Shown: positions 1 through 10,398, numbered from the stretch's first letter. The stretch: DNA of 62,308 bases from Selenomonadaceae bacterium (GCA_017634675.1 JAGBMX010000034.1:1-62308); one strand, 5' to 3'. Made by a program: numbers and translations. Notes: generated by a model from the letters alone, not told the origin.

Positions 1-24
1 AAGAGAAAGAAAGAAAAGAGAAAG
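1..24 (+). repeat. Probable R (purine) arm of a truncated triplex-type leader element before rpsJ
   Basis: The window opens with 24 uninterrupted purines ending in GAGAAAG, 66 bases before the rpsJ start. In three complete elements in this window (before rpmJ, purE and remA) the part nearest the gene is a 23-26 nt purine arm ending in GAAAG, preceded by two pyrimidine arms. Position, orientation, length and ending agree, so I infer that the two pyrimidine arms lie just outside the window. The partner arms cannot be seen here, so this could also be an unrelated purine tract. Confidence 0.5.
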
Positions 25-89
25 GTCGAGGGAACTGTTGTGGAGAAATGTTGAAGCCTGAGAGCTTTGACTAGAAGGAGGAACATACT

Positions 90-401
90 TTGGCGAAACA
101 GAAGAAGATTCGTATTCGTTTGAAGGCTTATGATCATAAGATCTTGGATGCCAGCGCCGTTAAGGTAGTTGAAACGGCGAAGAAATCGGGCGCAATGGTA
201 AGCGGGCCGATACCGCTTCCCACCGAGAAAGCTATTTATACGATATTAAGAAGCCCTCATGTTAATAAGGATTCGAGAGAGCAGTTTGAGATGCGCACTC
301 ATAAGAGGTTGATTGACGTAATAGAGCCGACTCAAAAGACGGTTGACGCGCTGACTCACTTGGATTTACCTGCGGGCGTTGACGTAGAAATCAAGCTTTG
401 A
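90..401 (+). CDS. rpsJ: 30S ribosomal protein S10
   Basis: S10 of the 30S head, which in other bacteria also serves as NusE in antitermination. The 103-residue product has the family's usual length and carries the conserved loop VSGPIPLPT and the signature [13 protein letters not shown] around residues 55-67. The start is TTG, set by AAGGAGG at 75-81 with 8-nt spacing. It is the first gene of the S10-spc-alpha run that continues to rplQ. Its promoter lies outside the window; a purine tract that may belong to a leader element sits just upstream. Confidence 0.98.
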   Translation: MAKQKKIRIRLKAYDHKILDASAVKVVETAKKSGAMVSGPIPLPTEKAIYTILRSPHVNKDSREQFEMRTHKRLIDVIEPTQKTVDALTHLDLPAGVDVEIKL

Positions 402-419
402 TAGGGGGGAGATGCGCGT

Positions 420-1064
420 ATGGCAAAAGCAATATTAGGCAGAAAGCTTGGCATGACACAAATCTTCACCGAAGAGGGTAAGGTTGTCCCCGTGACTGTG
501 ATACTTTCGGGGAATAACGTGGTAATACAGAACAAGACCGAGGAAAAAGACGGCTATAATGCGGTACAGATCGGCTTCGGCGAAGTAAAAGAGCAGAGGG
601 TGAATAAACCCTTGAAGGGGCATTTCGAGAAGGCGGGAGTAAAACCTTTAAAATTCCTTCGTGAGGTGCGCCTGAAAGCGGCTTCGGAATATAAAGTCGG
701 TGACACCATCGGCGTTGATATATTTGCTGCCGGAGATTTGGTAGACGTAACCGGCACATCAAAGGGCAAAGGATTTGCGGGCGGCATTAAGCGCCATAAC
801 TTTGCGAGAGGTCCTATGGGGCATGGTTCTAAGTCGCACAGAGAGCCGGGTTCGACGGGTTCCATGATATCGGGTCCCGGCGGTCGCGTGCTGAAGGGAA
901 AGAAACTTCCCGGACGTATGGGCGGCGAAAGAGTGACCGTGCAGAGATTGACCGTGGTTAAGGTCGATACGAACAGGAATTTATTGTTGATAAAGGGCGC
1001 AGTTCCCGGGCCTAAAAAGAGCTTTGTCGTGATTAAAGAGACGGTAAAGCCCAAAAAGAACTGA
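420..1064 (+). CDS. rplC: 50S ribosomal protein L3
   Basis: L3, an early-assembly protein that binds 23S rRNA and reaches toward the peptidyl transferase centre. The 214-residue product begins [16 protein letters not shown], typical of the family, and has the L3 signature [10 protein letters not shown] followed by a basic extension ([15 protein letters not shown]). An A/G-rich Shine-Dalgarno stretch precedes the ATG by a short gap. It lies 18 bases after rpsJ in the usual S10-operon position. Confidence 0.98.
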   Translation: MAKAILGRKLGMTQIFTEEGKVVPVTVILSGNNVVIQNKTEEKDGYNAVQIGFGEVKEQRVNKPLKGHFEKAGVKPLKFLREVRLKAASEYKVGDTIGVDIFAAGDLVDVTGTSKGKGFAGGIKRHNFARGPMGHGSKSHREPGSTGSMISGPGGRVLKGKKLPGRMGGERVTVQRLTVVKVDTNRNLLLIKGAVPGPKKSFVVIKETVKPKKN

Positions 1065-1082
1065 GAGGAAGGAGGAATATAA

Positions 1083-1706
1083 ATGCCAACGGTATCGGTT
1101 TATAATGTTGCGGGCGAGAAGACCGGCGACATGGAGTTAAACGAAAATTTTTTCGGCGTTGAGATGAACGAAGGCCTCCTCCATCAGGCGGTGGTGCTTC
1201 AGCAAGCGTCGTTGCGTTTGGGAACGCATAGCACAAAGACCAGAGGATTGGTAAGAGGCGGCGGCAGAAAGCCTTGGAGACAGAAAGGCACGGGTCGCGC
1301 CCGTTCGGGTTCTACGAGAAGCCCTATTTGGGTAGGCGGCGGCACGGTGTTTGGTCCGCATCCCCGTAAGTATGGGTTTAAGATGCCTAAGAAGCAGAGA
1401 AGATTGGCGCTTAAAATTGCCCTTTCAGATAAGGTAAAGAGCGGCGATTTCTGCGTTTTGGAGAACCTCGATTTTGAAGCTCCCAAGACAAAACAGGTCG
1501 TTAAGATGTTAGCCGATTTCAACTTTAACGGGAAAGCTCTTTTGATAACGAAAGAGTACGCGGAAAATGTTGACAGATCCGCAAGGAACATTCCCGGAGT
1601 AAAGACGATAGCGGCGACGGGCATAAACGTATTGGACATCCTCTATCACGGTAAGCTCTTTGTAACAAAAGACGCCGTAGAGCGGATGGAGGAGGTGTTC
1701 GCATAA
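1083..1706 (+). CDS. rplD: 50S ribosomal protein L4
   Basis: L4, a 23S rRNA-binding protein whose extended loop lines the nascent-peptide tunnel. The 207-residue product contains the loop signature [16 protein letters not shown] around residues 59-74. The start follows a GGAGG Shine-Dalgarno. The stop overlaps the rplW start by one base (TAATG), so the two are translationally coupled. L4 autoregulates the S10 operon in E. coli; nothing here shows that it does so in this lineage. Confidence 0.98.
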   Translation: MPTVSVYNVAGEKTGDMELNENFFGVEMNEGLLHQAVVLQQASLRLGTHSTKTRGLVRGGGRKPWRQKGTGRARSGSTRSPIWVGGGTVFGPHPRKYGFKMPKKQRRLALKIALSDKVKSGDFCVLENLDFEAPKTKQVVKMLADFNFNGKALLITKEYAENVDRSARNIPGVKTIAATGINVLDILYHGKLFVTKDAVERMEEVFA

Positions 1707-1987
1707 TGGAAGCGAGAGATATTTTAATCCGCCCCCTTATAACGGAGCGCACGACTCAGCTTATGGGCGAAGGCAAATACGTTTTCGTGGTGGCGAAAAA
1801 AGCCAATAAGATAGAGATAGCAAGGGCTGTAACCGAGATTTTTAAAGTTAAGGTTGTGGCGGTAAATACTGCGAACGTGACCGGAAAAAAGAAGCGTTTG
1901 GGCAGAAATGTGGGCAAGCGCCCTGATTACAAGAAGGCAATCGTAAAACTTGCTGCGGGCGAGTCGATTGAGTTCTTCGGAGCGTAA
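1706..1987 (+). CDS. rplW: 50S ribosomal protein L23
   Basis: L23 sits at the tunnel exit and is the docking site for trigger factor and SRP in bacteria. The 93-residue product shows the family N terminus ([13 protein letters not shown]) and the conserved [20 protein letters not shown] segment in the middle. It starts in the TAATG overlap with rplD and is followed 12 bases later by rplB. Confidence 0.97.
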   Translation: MEARDILIRPLITERTTQLMGEGKYVFVVAKKANKIEIARAVTEIFKVKVVAVNTANVTGKKKRLGRNVGKRPDYKKAIVKLAAGESIEFFGA

Positions 1988-1999
1988 GGAGGTTATACT

Positions 2000-2827
2000 G
2001 TGGCAGTAAAAAGCTTTAAACCATATTCGGCAGGACGCCGCTTTATGACAGTCTCCTCCTTTGAAGAGATTACGGCGTCGAAACCCGAGAAATCCCTTGT
2101 CACCAGTTTGAAAAAGAACGGCGGCAGAAACATTCACGGTCATTTGACTGTGCGCCATCAGGGCGGCGGTCATAAGAGACTTTATCGTATAATAGACTTT
2201 AAGCGTAACAAAGACGGTATTCCCGCAAAGGTTGCGACGATTGAGTACGATCCTAACCGCAGCGCCCGCATTGCGCTCTTAAACTATGCGGACGGCGAGA
2301 AACGCTATATTTTGGCGCCCGACGGGTTAAAAGTGGGCGATAAGGTTGAGTCTGGCGCGGAAGCAGACATCAAGAACGGCAACGCTCTTCCCATGAAGAA
2401 TATTCCCGTCGGTACCGTTATTCATAATGTTGAGCTGAAAATCGGCAAAGGCGCCCAGCTTGTGAGAAGCGCAGGCGCAAGCGCGCAGCTTATGGCTAAG
2501 GAAGGCAATTACGCTCTTTTGAGAATGCCTTCGGGAGAAATCCGCAAGGTTCATGTGAATTGCAGAGCCACCATAGGTCAGGTCGGCAATTTGGAACACG
2601 AGAATATAACAATCGGTAAAGCGGGTCGTAACCGCTGGCTCGGCATTCGTCCCGAGAATCGCGGCGTAGCGATGAACCCGAACGACCATCCGCACGGCGG
2701 TGGTGAAGGACGTTCGCCCGTCGGTCGCAAACATCCCGTTACCAAATGGGGTAAATGCGCAATGGGTGCGAAAACTCGTCGCAAGAAGGCTTCGGATAAG
2801 CTTATTGTTCGTCGTCGCAAGGCGTAA
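2000..2827 (+). CDS. rplB: 50S ribosomal protein L2
   Basis: L2 is needed for subunit association and supports peptidyl transferase activity. The 275-residue product has the typical N terminus ([12 protein letters not shown]) and the C-terminal signature [16 protein letters not shown], which contains the conserved histidine studied in other bacteria. The start is GTG after AAGGAGG. The strongly basic tail ([18 protein letters not shown]) is normal for the family. Confidence 0.98.
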   Translation: MAVKSFKPYSAGRRFMTVSSFEEITASKPEKSLVTSLKKNGGRNIHGHLTVRHQGGGHKRLYRIIDFKRNKDGIPAKVATIEYDPNRSARIALLNYADGEKRYILAPDGLKVGDKVESGAEADIKNGNALPMKNIPVGTVIHNVELKIGKGAQLVRSAGASAQLMAKEGNYALLRMPSGEIRKVHVNCRATIGQVGNLEHENITIGKAGRNRWLGIRPENRGVAMNPNDHPHGGGEGRSPVGRKHPVTKWGKCAMGAKTRRKKASDKLIVRRRKA

Positions 2828-2845
2828 CGGAAAGGGGGATTCGTT

Positions 2846-3127
2846 TTGTCGAGATCTGTTAAAAAGGGACCGTTTGTGGAAGCAAGCCTCATGAAGAAAG
2901 TGGAGGCGCTGAACGCAGCGAATGATAAAAAAGTAATAAAGACTTGGTCAAGAAGTTCTACGATTTTCCCTGACTTCGTGGGTCACACTTTCGCCGTGCA
3001 TGACGGCAGAAAACACGTGCCTGTGTACGTTACGGAAGATATGGTGGGCCATAAATTGGGAGAATTTGCTCCTACCCGTACCTTTAAGGGTCACGCAGGG
3101 GAAGAGAGAAAGACGGCGTTGAAATAA
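2846..3127 (+). CDS. rpsS: 30S ribosomal protein S19
   Basis: S19 of the 30S head, which contacts 16S rRNA with S13. The 93-residue product begins [14 protein letters not shown] and has the conserved core [21 protein letters not shown] split across residues 33-53. It uses a TTG start after AAAGGGGG. It sits between rplB and rplV as in all S10 operons. Confidence 0.97.
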   Translation: MSRSVKKGPFVEASLMKKVEALNAANDKKVIKTWSRSSTIFPDFVGHTFAVHDGRKHVPVYVTEDMVGHKLGEFAPTRTFKGHAGEERKTALK

Positions 3128-3139
3128 GGAGGAACCGTT

Positions 3140-3472
3140 GTGGAAGCAAAAGCAGTAGCTAAATACGTTCGCATAGCTCCCCGCAAGGTTCGTGTTGTCA
3201 TGAATCTCATCAGGGGCAAGAATATTGCGGAAGCCTTTGCGATTTTGAAGTTTACGCCAAAAGCAGGCTCGGAAGTGCTTACAAAGGTGTTGAAATCCGC
3301 CGTTGCGAATGCGGAAAACAACTTTGACATGGACTCTGACCGCCTTTATATCAAGACGGCGTTTGTGGACGAAGGACCTACCTTGAAGCGTATTCATCCG
3401 CGTTCAAGGGGGCAGGCGTTTAAGATTTTAAAGCGCACCAGCCACATTACCGTTATCGTTGACGAAGCATAA
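3140..3472 (+). CDS. rplV: 50S ribosomal protein L22
   Basis: L22, whose beta-hairpin loop lines the exit tunnel (the site of macrolide-resistance changes in other bacteria). The 110-residue product begins [17 protein letters not shown] and has the loop region [16 protein letters not shown] near the C terminus. The start is GTG after AAGGAGG, 12 bases from the rpsS stop. Confidence 0.97.
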   Translation: MEAKAVAKYVRIAPRKVRVVMNLIRGKNIAEAFAILKFTPKAGSEVLTKVLKSAVANAENNFDMDSDRLYIKTAFVDEGPTLKRIHPRSRGQAFKILKRTSHITVIVDEA

Positions 3473-3486
3473 AGGAGGGAAAGAGT

Positions 3487-4161
3487 TTGGGTCAGAAAGT
3501 AAATCCGCATGGTATTCGCTTGGGCATCGTAAAGGATTGGGACGCAAAGTGGTACGCCGATAAGAAATATGCGGATAATCTTCATGAAGATATAAAAATT
3601 CGTACGTTCTTAAAGAAGAAATTGGCTCAGGCGGGCGTGCCCCGTGTTGAAACGGAGCGTAAAAAGGATCGTTTGAGAATTACGGTGCATACCGCAAAAC
3701 CCGGTATGGTTATCGGTCGCGGCGGTTCTGCTATCGAGGAATTGAAGAACGAGCTTAAAAAATTGACCGCGGCGAAGCGTGTAGATATAGATGTGGCTGA
3801 AATCAAGCAACCGGATATGGATGCGACGTTGGTTGCGGAAAATATTGCGTCTCAGCTTGAGCGTCGCATAGCTTTCCGCAGAGCAATGAAACAGTCGGTG
3901 AGCCGCACCATGAAACTTGGCGCAAAAGGCATCAAGATCGCTTGCGGCGGTCGTTTGGGCGGCGCGGAAATCGCCCGCAAGGAGTTCTACAGAGAGGGCA
4001 GTATTCCCCTTCACACTCTCCGCGCGGACATTGATTACGGCACGGCTGAAGCTCATACGACTTACGGACGTATCGGCATAAAGGTTTGGATATTTAAGGG
4101 CGAGATCCTTCCCGAGAAGAAGCAGGACAAAAAGCCTGCCGTTGAAGGGAGCGAAGCTTAA
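3487..4161 (+). CDS. rpsC: 30S ribosomal protein S3
   Basis: S3 is at the mRNA entry channel and contributes to the ribosomal helicase activity. The 224-residue product begins [13 protein letters not shown] and has a KH domain with the GRGG-type loop ([13 protein letters not shown], about residues 77-89). The start is TTG after AAAGGAGG. The stop overlaps the rplP start by one base, so the pair is probably coupled. Confidence 0.98.
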   Translation: MGQKVNPHGIRLGIVKDWDAKWYADKKYADNLHEDIKIRTFLKKKLAQAGVPRVETERKKDRLRITVHTAKPGMVIGRGGSAIEELKNELKKLTAAKRVDIDVAEIKQPDMDATLVAENIASQLERRIAFRRAMKQSVSRTMKLGAKGIKIACGGRLGGAEIARKEFYREGSIPLHTLRADIDYGTAEAHTTYGRIGIKVWIFKGEILPEKKQDKKPAVEGSEA

Positions 4162-4601
4162 TGTTAATACCAAAGAGAGTTAAGTATAGAAAGCAATTTC
4201 GCGGACGCATGAAGGGCAAGGCTCAAAGAGGCAATACCGTGGCTCACGGCGAGTACGGTTTGGTTGCTTTGGAGCCGGCTTGGATAACGAATCGCCAGAT
4301 AGAGGCGGCTCGTATCGCTATGACCCGTTATATAAAGCGCGGCGGTCAGGTTTGGATAAAGATTTTCCCGGATAAGCCCGTAACGGCAAAACCTGCCGAA
4401 ACCCGCATGGGTTCCGGTAAAGGATCGCCCGAATACTGGGTAGCGGTGGTTAAGCCCGGTCGCGTTCTCTTTGAGATGGACGGCGTAAGCCGCGAGGTGG
4501 CGGCGGAAGCTATGCGCCTTGCGGGGCATAAACTTCCCATTAAGACGAAGTTTGTGACGAAGGAAGATACAAAGGACGGTGAAGCAAATGAAGGCAAGTG
4601 A
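4161..4601 (+). CDS. rplP: 50S ribosomal protein L16
   Basis: L16 organises the aminoacyl-tRNA site of the 50S subunit. The 146-residue product begins [19 protein letters not shown] and carries the family signature [15 protein letters not shown] at about residues 82-96. It starts in the TAATG overlap with rpsC. Its last 14 bases overlap the rpmC start. Confidence 0.98.
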   Translation: MLIPKRVKYRKQFRGRMKGKAQRGNTVAHGEYGLVALEPAWITNRQIEAARIAMTRYIKRGGQVWIKIFPDKPVTAKPAETRMGSGKGSPEYWVAVVKPGRVLFEMDGVSREVAAEAMRLAGHKLPIKTKFVTKEDTKDGEANEGK

Positions 4602-4779
4602 AATTCGCGAGATGAGCGCTGAAGATATGAGCCAAAAACTTGCTTCGCTTAAAGAGGAGCTTTTCAATCTTCGCTTTCAGCACGCTACGGGGCAACTTGA
4701 CAATCCTATGCGTATCAAGGACGTAAAAAAGACGATAGCCAGAATTAAGACCATTCAGCGGGAACAGGAAAAGGCTTGA
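4588..4779 (+). CDS. rpmC: 50S ribosomal protein L29
   Basis: L29 lies near the exit tunnel beside L23. I place the start at the ATG at 4588 rather than at the in-frame GTG nine bases upstream, because [10 protein letters not shown] matches the family N terminus and AAGGACGG sits at a good distance before it. This gives 63 residues, the usual length, with the signature [16 protein letters not shown]. It overlaps rplP by 14 bases. Confidence 0.96.
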   Translation: MKASEIREMSAEDMSQKLASLKEELFNLRFQHATGQLDNPMRIKDVKKTIARIKTIQREQEKA

Positions 4780-4817
4780 ATTAGATAAGTTTTGATATGC
4801 AAAGGAAGGAGGCTCTT

Positions 4818-5075
4818 ATGAGCGAGAGAAACGAACGCAAGACGAGAATCGGCAGAGTCGTCAGCGATAAAATGGATAAGACCATTGTGGTGGCTATAGA
4901 AGAACTTAAAAGCCATAAACTTTATAAAAAATCCGTAAAACGCACCGTAAAGTTCCAGGCTCACGACGAGAAGAACGAAGCGGGAGTAGGGGATAGAGTG
5001 TCCATCATGGAGACAAGACCCCTCTCTAAGCATAAGCGTTGGCGGTTGGTAGAGATAGTCGAGAAGGCTAAGTAA
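4818..5075 (+). CDS. rpsQ: 30S ribosomal protein S17
   Basis: S17 is an OB-fold protein that binds 16S rRNA early in assembly. The start is the ATG at 4818, seven bases after AAGGAGG; the longer in-frame extension would absorb this Shine-Dalgarno. The 85-residue product has [12 protein letters not shown] near the N terminus and the S17 signature [18 protein letters not shown] near the C terminus. Confidence 0.97.
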   Translation: MSERNERKTRIGRVVSDKMDKTIVVAIEELKSHKLYKKSVKRTVKFQAHDEKNEAGVGDRVSIMETRPLSKHKRWRLVEIVEKAK

Positions 5076-5087
5076 GGAGGTCTAGAG

Positions 5088-5456
5088 ATGATTCAGCAAC
5101 AGACCATCCTGAATGTTGGCGACAACACGGGAGCGAAGGAAATTATGTGCATCCGTGTGCTTGGCGGATCTTACCGTAAATACGCCAACATCGGCGATGT
5201 AATAGTGGCGGCGGTTAAATCCGCATCCCCCGGCGGTACCGTTAAAAAGGGCGATGTGGTTAAAGCCGTTGTGGTGAGAAGCGTAAAGGGATTAAGTCGT
5301 CCCGACGGCTCTTACATTCGTTTTGACGAAAATGCGGCGGTTATCATTAAAGAGGATAAGACTCCCCGCGGCACTCGTATTTTCGGACCGGTGGCGAGAG
5401 AACTTCGCGAAAAAGATTTCATGAAGATTGTCTCCCTTGCGCCAGAAGTGCTTTGA
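5088..5456 (+). CDS. rplN: 50S ribosomal protein L14
   Basis: L14 lies at the subunit interface and is the binding site of the silencing factor RsfS in other bacteria. The 122-residue product begins [19 protein letters not shown] and ends IVSLAPEVL, both typical. The Shine-Dalgarno AAGGAGG precedes the ATG. It opens the spc part of the operon with no visible promoter in the 12-base gap. Confidence 0.98.
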   Translation: MIQQQTILNVGDNTGAKEIMCIRVLGGSYRKYANIGDVIVAAVKSASPGGTVKKGDVVKAVVVRSVKGLSRPDGSYIRFDENAAVIIKEDKTPRGTRIFGPVARELREKDFMKIVSLAPEVL

Positions 5457-5471
5457 GAGGAGGACGCGATT

Positions 5472-5804
5472 TTGACTAACGTAAAACTTCATGTAAAAAA
5501 AGGAGATAAGGTCCTCGTACTCTCCGGAAAAGACAAGGGCAAGGAAGGCACTATCCTTACCGCTATGCCTAAAAAGGGCAAGGTCGTGGTCGAGGGAATT
5601 AACAAGGTGAAACGCCATACAAAACCCAACCAGAAAGCGCCTCAGGGCGGCATCTTAACGAAGGAAATGCCCCTTCACGCCTCAAAAGTCATGCTTATAT
5701 GCCCCGCTTGCAGCAAGGCTACGAGAGTGGCGCATAAAGAGGTAAACGGAAAGAGCGTTCGCGCTTGCAAAAAGTGCGGCGAAGTGATAGATCAGACGAA
5801 ATAA
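5472..5804 (+). CDS. rplX: 50S ribosomal protein L24 with C-terminal zinc-ribbon-like motif
   Basis: L24 is an assembly-initiator protein of the 50S subunit. The 110-residue product has the KOW motif near the N terminus ([18 protein letters not shown]) and a C-terminal pair of CxxC motifs (CPAC and CKKC, about residues 76-79 and 99-102), as in the zinc-binding form of L24. Whether zinc is bound is inferred from the four cysteines. It uses a TTG start after GAGGAGG. Confidence 0.97.
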   Translation: MTNVKLHVKKGDKVLVLSGKDKGKEGTILTAMPKKGKVVVEGINKVKRHTKPNQKAPQGGILTKEMPLHASKVMLICPACSKATRVAHKEVNGKSVRACKKCGEVIDQTK

Positions 5805-5824
5805 GAGGGAAAGGAGGATATTAA

Positions 5825-6364
5825 GTGGAAAGATTGCAGGAAAAGTATAAGAACGAAGTCGTAAAAGCCATGACCGAAAAGTTCGGCTATAAAAACGTTA
5901 TGCAGCTCCCCAAACTTGAAAAAGTCATCATCAACATGGGAGTCGGAGAATCCGTGCAAAATCCTAAGGCTCTCGACGCTGCGGTTGCAGACCTTACCCT
6001 TATTTCCGGTCAGAAACCCCTTTTGACGAGAGCGAAGAAATCCCTTGCGGCTTGGAAACTTCGTCAGGGTATGCCGATAGGGTGCAAAGTTACCCTTCGC
6101 GGCAACCGTATGTATCAGTTCTTGGATAAGTTCATGAATGTTGCGCTTCCTCGTGTCAGAGACTTCAGAGGCGTCAGCAAGAACGCTTTCGACGGACGCG
6201 GCAACTACGCCGTAGGCTTAAAAGAGCAGCTCATTTTCCCCGAAATAGACTACGATAAGATTGATAAAATTCGCGGCATGAATATTGTTATCGTCACCAC
6301 GGCGAAAACGGACGAAGAGGCAAGGGAGCTTTTGAAGCTTTTGGGAATGCCTTTTGCCGAATAA
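5825..6364 (+). CDS. rplE: 50S ribosomal protein L5
   Basis: L5 binds 5S rRNA and contacts the P-site tRNA. The 179-residue product has the conserved segment [13 protein letters not shown] near residues 31-43, the [14 protein letters not shown] loop, and a C terminus ([14 protein letters not shown]) typical of bacterial L5. The start is GTG after AAAGGAGG. Confidence 0.98.
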   Translation: MERLQEKYKNEVVKAMTEKFGYKNVMQLPKLEKVIINMGVGESVQNPKALDAAVADLTLISGQKPLLTRAKKSLAAWKLRQGMPIGCKVTLRGNRMYQFLDKFMNVALPRVRDFRGVSKNAFDGRGNYAVGLKEQLIFPEIDYDKIDKIRGMNIVIVTTAKTDEEARELLKLLGMPFAE

Positions 6365-6379
6365 GGGGAGGAAAAATAA

Positions 6380-6565
6380 GTGGCTAAGAAATCAATGATA
6401 GAGAAGTGGAAGAGAACTCCTAAGTTTTCCACAAGGGAACATAACCGTTGCAAGATTTGCGGTCGTCCCCACGGATATTTGAGAAAATTCGAGATGTGCC
6501 GCGTGTGCTTCAGAGAGCAGAGTTACGCGGGCGCAATTCCCGGCGTAAGAAAAGCAAGCTGGTAA
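6380..6565 (+). CDS. rpsZ: 30S ribosomal protein S14, zinc-binding type Z
   Basis: S14 completes the 30S head. At 61 residues it is the short type, with a zinc knuckle made of CKIC and CRVC (about residues 24-27 and 40-43). This C+ form is the one usually encoded in the spc operon of Firmicutes. The start is GTG with a GGGGAGG Shine-Dalgarno. Confidence 0.97.
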   Translation: MAKKSMIEKWKRTPKFSTREHNRCKICGRPHGYLRKFEMCRVCFREQSYAGAIPGVRKASW

Positions 6566-6591
6566 TAAATGGATAAGGAGGATATCGATTC

Positions 6592-6990
6592 ATGGCAATG
6601 ACTGATCCTATCGCAGATATGTTGACTAGAATTCGTAACGCAAATTCGGTTTACCACGATAAGGTAGAAATCCCCGGCTCAAACATCAAACGGGCCATTG
6701 CCGAGGTGCTTAAAAACGAGGGTTTCATCAAAGACTACACCTTCACCGAAGACGGCAAGCAGGGAATCATCACGATTCAGCTTAAATACGGCGCAAAGCG
6801 CGAGAAAGTTATCTCCGGCTTAAAGCGTGTGTCTAAGCCCGGTCTTCGTCAGTACGCGAAAAAGGCTGAACTCCCGAGAGTGCTTGGCGGTCTTGGTATT
6901 GCAATTATCTCCACGTCTAAAGGGATAATGTGCGACAGAGACGCAAGACGCCAAGGTTTGGGCGGCGAAGTCGTAGCGTATGTCTGGTAA
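6592..6990 (+). CDS. rpsH: 30S ribosomal protein S8
   Basis: S8 binds the central domain of 16S rRNA. The 132-residue product begins [16 protein letters not shown] and ends with the signature [20 protein letters not shown], both diagnostic. AAGGAGG precedes the ATG. In E. coli S8 is the spc operon repressor; no leader target is visible here. Confidence 0.98.
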   Translation: MAMTDPIADMLTRIRNANSVYHDKVEIPGSNIKRAIAEVLKNEGFIKDYTFTEDGKQGIITIQLKYGAKREKVISGLKRVSKPGLRQYAKKAELPRVLGGLGIAIISTSKGIMCDRDARRQGLGGEVVAYVW

Positions 6991-7002
6991 GGAGGTGTAG
7001 AG

Positions 7003-7557
7003 ATGTCAAGAATAGGAAGAGCGCCGATTACCATTCCCGCAGGTGTTACCGTTACCGTGGGCGAGGACAATTTAGTAAAGGTGAAAGGCCCCAAAGGGGA
7101 ACTTTCGAGGAAAATCCATCAGGATATGAAGATAAATGTTGAAGGTACGGAACTTACCGTTACCCGTCCTTCCGACGATAAAATGCACAGGTCTCTCCAC
7201 GGGCTTTCGAGATCTCTTATCCACAACATGGTGGTAGGAGTAACCGACGGCTTTAAGAAAGAGCTTGAGATAAACGGCGTAGGTTATCGCGCGCAGATGC
7301 AGGGAAAAAATTTGAACCTCTCCTTGGGCTTCTCCCATCCCGTTATCGTTGAAGCACCGCAGGGCATACAGTTTGAGGTACCAAAAGGCACCAACAACAT
7401 TGTCGTAAGCGGCATCGATAAAGAGGTTGTCGGTCAGATTGCAGCGGAGATAAGAGCATATAGAGAGCCGGAGCCTTATAAGGGCAAAGGTATCAAGTAT
7501 GTTGGCGAGCATATCCGTCGCAAGGAAGGCAAGGCCGGCGCCAAGGGCAAGAAGTAA
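7003..7557 (+). CDS. rplF: 50S ribosomal protein L6
   Basis: L6 lies near the factor-binding site of the 50S subunit. The 184-residue product begins [14 protein letters not shown] and has the C-terminal signature [21 protein letters not shown], split here as residues about 153-173. AAGGAGG precedes the ATG, 12 bases after rpsH. Confidence 0.98.
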   Translation: MSRIGRAPITIPAGVTVTVGEDNLVKVKGPKGELSRKIHQDMKINVEGTELTVTRPSDDKMHRSLHGLSRSLIHNMVVGVTDGFKKELEINGVGYRAQMQGKNLNLSLGFSHPVIVEAPQGIQFEVPKGTNNIVVSGIDKEVVGQIAAEIRAYREPEPYKGKGIKYVGEHIRRKEGKAGAKGKK

Positions 7558-7578
7558 TAAAGGAAAGGAGAGGCCGAT

Positions 7579-7938
7579 ATGCTTATAAAAGCTGATAAAA
7601 ATAAAGCGCGTCAAAAGCGTCACTTTAGAGTGCGTAATCATATAAAAGGCACGGCAGAGCGTCCCCGCTTAAACGTGTTTCGTAGTTTGGCCAATATTTA
7701 TGCCCAGGTAATCGACGATGAAAAAGGCGTAACCTTGGCGGCTGCGTCCAGTAAGGACAAAGGCTTTTCCGGTTACGGCGGAAATATCGAGGCGGCAAAA
7801 ACAGTAGGCGCCGAGATTGCAAAACGCGCCGCAGAAAAGGGCATAACGGAAGTCGTATTCGACAGGGGCGGTTACGTCTATCACGGTCGAGTTGCGGCGC
7901 TTGCAGAGGCGGCCAGAGAAGCCGGCCTGAAATTCTGA
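7579..7938 (+). CDS. rplR: 50S ribosomal protein L18
   Basis: L18 binds 5S rRNA together with L5. The 119-residue product has the conserved segments [20 protein letters not shown] and [30 protein letters not shown] precedes the ATG. It sits between rplF and rpsE as expected. Confidence 0.97.
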   Translation: MLIKADKNKARQKRHFRVRNHIKGTAERPRLNVFRSLANIYAQVIDDEKGVTLAAASSKDKGFSGYGGNIEAAKTVGAEIAKRAAEKGITEVVFDRGGYVYHGRVAALAEAAREAGLKF

Positions 7939-7954
7939 AGAAGGGAGCAAGTAC

Positions 7955-8458
7955 ATGGCTAGAAATTACGATAACGAAACGCCGGAATTTGAAGAAAAGG
8001 TCGTATATATAAACCGCGTGGCTAAGGTTGTAAAGGGCGGTCGTCGCTTTTCCTTCAGCGCTCTCGTGGTTGTGGGCAACAGAAACGGCAAAGTGGGCGT
8101 AGGCTTAGGTAAGGCCGCGGAAGTTCCCGAGGCTATTCGTAAAGGCGTTGAGGACGCTAAGAAGCACCTTGTGGAAGTTGCCATAAGGAACCGTTCCATT
8201 CCTCACGAAGCGATAGGAATTTTCGGCGCGGGCAAAGTTCTTCTTAAACCCGCCACAAAAGGTACCGGCGTTATCGCGGGAGGTCCCGCGCGCGCAGTGT
8301 TGGAGCTTGCCGGTATTCACGATATACTTACTAAGTCTTTGGGTTCCTCTAATCCCAATAATATGGTTAGAGCGACCATTCAGGGACTTCGCGATTTAAA
8401 GAGAGCGCCGGTTGTAGCGGAGCTTCGCGGCAAATCTATCCGCGAGATTTTGGGATAA
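7955..8458 (+). CDS. rpsE: 30S ribosomal protein S5
   Basis: S5 acts at the mRNA entry channel and in decoding fidelity. The 167-residue product has the double-stranded-RNA-binding-like N-terminal domain ([18 protein letters not shown]) and the C-terminal S5 domain with [24 protein letters not shown] Shine-Dalgarno precedes the ATG. Confidence 0.98.
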   Translation: MARNYDNETPEFEEKVVYINRVAKVVKGGRRFSFSALVVVGNRNGKVGVGLGKAAEVPEAIRKGVEDAKKHLVEVAIRNRSIPHEAIGIFGAGKVLLKPATKGTGVIAGGPARAVLELAGIHDILTKSLGSSNPNNMVRATIQGLRDLKRAPVVAELRGKSIREILG

Positions 8459-8470
8459 GGGGGAGCGAAG

Positions 8471-8650
8471 ATGGCAAAGTTAAAAGTTACTTTAAAGAGA
8501 AGCCTTATCGGTCGCCCCGAGACTCAAAAACGCACGGTGTATTCTTTAGGGCTTAACAAAACCAATTCACAGGCCGAGCTTCCCGATAACCCCGCCATTC
8601 GCGGTCAGCTTTTCAAGGTGAAGCATTTAATCACCGTCGAGGAGGTGTGA
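8471..8650 (+). CDS. rpmD: 50S ribosomal protein L30
   Basis: Reading the ATG at 8471 gives a 59-residue protein, [20 protein letters not shown] onward, with the L30 features [20 protein letters not shown] and VKHLITVEE. Its length is normal for bacterial L30. A GGGGGAG Shine-Dalgarno stands before the start. It lies between rpsE and rplO, exactly where L30 is found in spc operons. Confidence 0.96.
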   Translation: MAKLKVTLKRSLIGRPETQKRTVYSLGLNKTNSQAELPDNPAIRGQLFKVKHLITVEEV

Positions 8651-8654
8651 GGGA

Positions 8655-9128
8655 ATGTCGGTACAGTTGCATGAATTAAAACCTGCCGATGGCGCAAGAA
8701 AGACCCGTACCCGCGTGGGTAGAGGAATCGGCAGCGGTCTTGGGAAAACCTCCGGCAGAGGCATGAAGGGTCAGAAAGCCCGTTCCGGCGGCGGCGTTCG
8801 CACCGGCTTTGAAGGCGGTCAGATGCCTTTGTATCGTCGTTTGCCTAAGCGCGGATTTAAGAATATCTGGGCTAAGACTTATGCGGAAGTGAACGTTGAG
8901 TCGTTGAACCGTTTTGACGACGGCGCAGTTGTGGATCCTGTGGAGCTTATCGAAAAGGGCGTTTTGAAGAACGTCTGCGACGGCGTTCGTATATTGGGCG
9001 GCGGCGAGCTTACCAAGAAACTTACCGTAAGAGCGAATGGTTTTACAAAATCCGCCAAAGAGAAGATTGAAGCCGCAGGCGGTACGGTCGAGGAGATTAG
9101 TTTGAGCGGCAAAGCCGAGGTGGTCTGA
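8655..9128 (+). CDS. rplO: 50S ribosomal protein L15
   Basis: L15 is a late-assembly 23S rRNA-binding protein. The 157-residue product shows the glycine-rich basic N-terminal arm ([26 protein letters not shown]) and the C-terminal [19 protein letters not shown] signature. Its Shine-Dalgarno GAGGAGG overlaps the end of rpmD. The stop is one base before the secY start. Confidence 0.97.
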   Translation: MSVQLHELKPADGARKTRTRVGRGIGSGLGKTSGRGMKGQKARSGGGVRTGFEGGQMPLYRRLPKRGFKNIWAKTYAEVNVESLNRFDDGAVVDPVELIEKGVLKNVCDGVRILGGGELTKKLTVRANGFTKSAKEKIEAAGGTVEEISLSGKAEVV

Positions 9129-9129
9129 G

Positions 9130-10386
9130 TTGTTTGCGCAGCTCGGCAACATCTGGAAAATCGAGGAGCTTCGGCAAAAGATAATATTTACTCTCATTAT
9201 GTTTGCGGTGTTTAGAATGGGTACCCATATCCCCGTTCCGGGGGTGGACCCCACCGCAATCGAATCCCTTTTCCAAAGCGGGAGTCTCCTTGGTCTTTTG
9301 GATTTATTTTCAGGCGGAGCCTTCAGTAAGTTCTCAATCTTCGCCATGAGCATAACGCCGTACATCAACGCTTCAATTATAATGCAGCTTTTAAACGTGG
9401 TTATACCCACTCTTGAACAGTGGTCTAAGGAAGGTCAGGAAGGCCATAAGAAAACCACAAAAGTTACGAGGTACTTAACCGTTGCTCTGGCGTTTTTCCA
9501 AGCAATCGGAATGTCTATCGGACTAAAGGCTGCGATTTTAAACCCAAGCCCCGTGAATATACTTATTATCGCCATTACCTTAACGGCAGGCACGGTATTT
9601 TTGATGTGGCTCGGCGAACAGATAACGGCTAACGGCGTTGGAAACGGCATATCCTTAATAATCTTCGCCGGTATCGTGGCGGCGCTCCCGCAGAATATCG
9701 GCATGATATATAATTACGTAAAGACTGGCACAATAAGCTATTTCAGCGTGTTCTTGTTCTTGCTGATAGCTCTCGCCATGATTGTTTTCGTCATCCATAT
9801 TGAGACTGGATTCAGGCGTATTCCCGTAACCTACGCAAAAAGGGTTGTGGGCGGTCGAGCCTTTGGGGGGCAGAGTTCGCATATTCCCCTTAAAGTCAAC
9901 CCCGCAGGCGTTATTCCCATTATCTTCGCATCGTCCTTGTTAATGTTTCCGATAACTATAGCGCAGTTCGTGGAAAATCCCACGGTGCGGGAGATTGCGA
10001 GATACTTTGAATGGGGTACGCCGCTTCAAACCGCTATATATGTGCTTTTGATTATTTTCTTCACATATTTCTATACGGCGGTGACAATTAAAATTCCCGA
10101 TATGGCGGACAATTTGAAGAAATACGGCGGGTTTATCCCGGGGATAAGACCCGGACAGGAAACCGCCGATTACATTGACTTCGTGCTTACCCGCATAACT
10201 TTGGCGGGTTCGGTATTTTTGGCGTTTATCGCCGTGCTTCCCAATTTGGTGGCGTCAGCCACTCATATTCAAGGGGTGTATTTCGGCGGTACGGCGCTCC
10301 TCATCGTTGTAGGCGTTGCGTTAAACACCATGAAGCAGATTGAAGCGATGGTTGTTATGCGGCACTATAAAGGCTTTATGAAATAA
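9130..10386 (+). CDS. secY: SecY, protein translocase channel subunit
   Basis: SecY is the pore of the SecYEG translocon in the inner membrane. The 418-residue product has about ten hydrophobic segments and the family motifs GTHIPVPGVDP near residue 30, GNGISLIIFAGIV around residue 172 and GIRPGQETADYI in the C-terminal half. It starts with TTG one base after the rplO stop, so translation is probably coupled. Its place after rplO and before adk is standard. Confidence 0.98.
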   Translation: MFAQLGNIWKIEELRQKIIFTLIMFAVFRMGTHIPVPGVDPTAIESLFQSGSLLGLLDLFSGGAFSKFSIFAMSITPYINASIIMQLLNVVIPTLEQWSKEGQEGHKKTTKVTRYLTVALAFFQAIGMSIGLKAAILNPSPVNILIIAITLTAGTVFLMWLGEQITANGVGNGISLIIFAGIVAALPQNIGMIYNYVKTGTISYFSVFLFLLIALAMIVFVIHIETGFRRIPVTYAKRVVGGRAFGGQSSHIPLKVNPAGVIPIIFASSLLMFPITIAQFVENPTVREIARYFEWGTPLQTAIYVLLIIFFTYFYTAVTIKIPDMADNLKKYGGFIPGIRPGQETADYIDFVLTRITLAGSVFLAFIAVLPNLVASATHIQGVYFGGTALLIVVGVALNTMKQIEAMVVMRHYKGFMK

Positions 10387-10398
10387 GGAGGGACGAAG

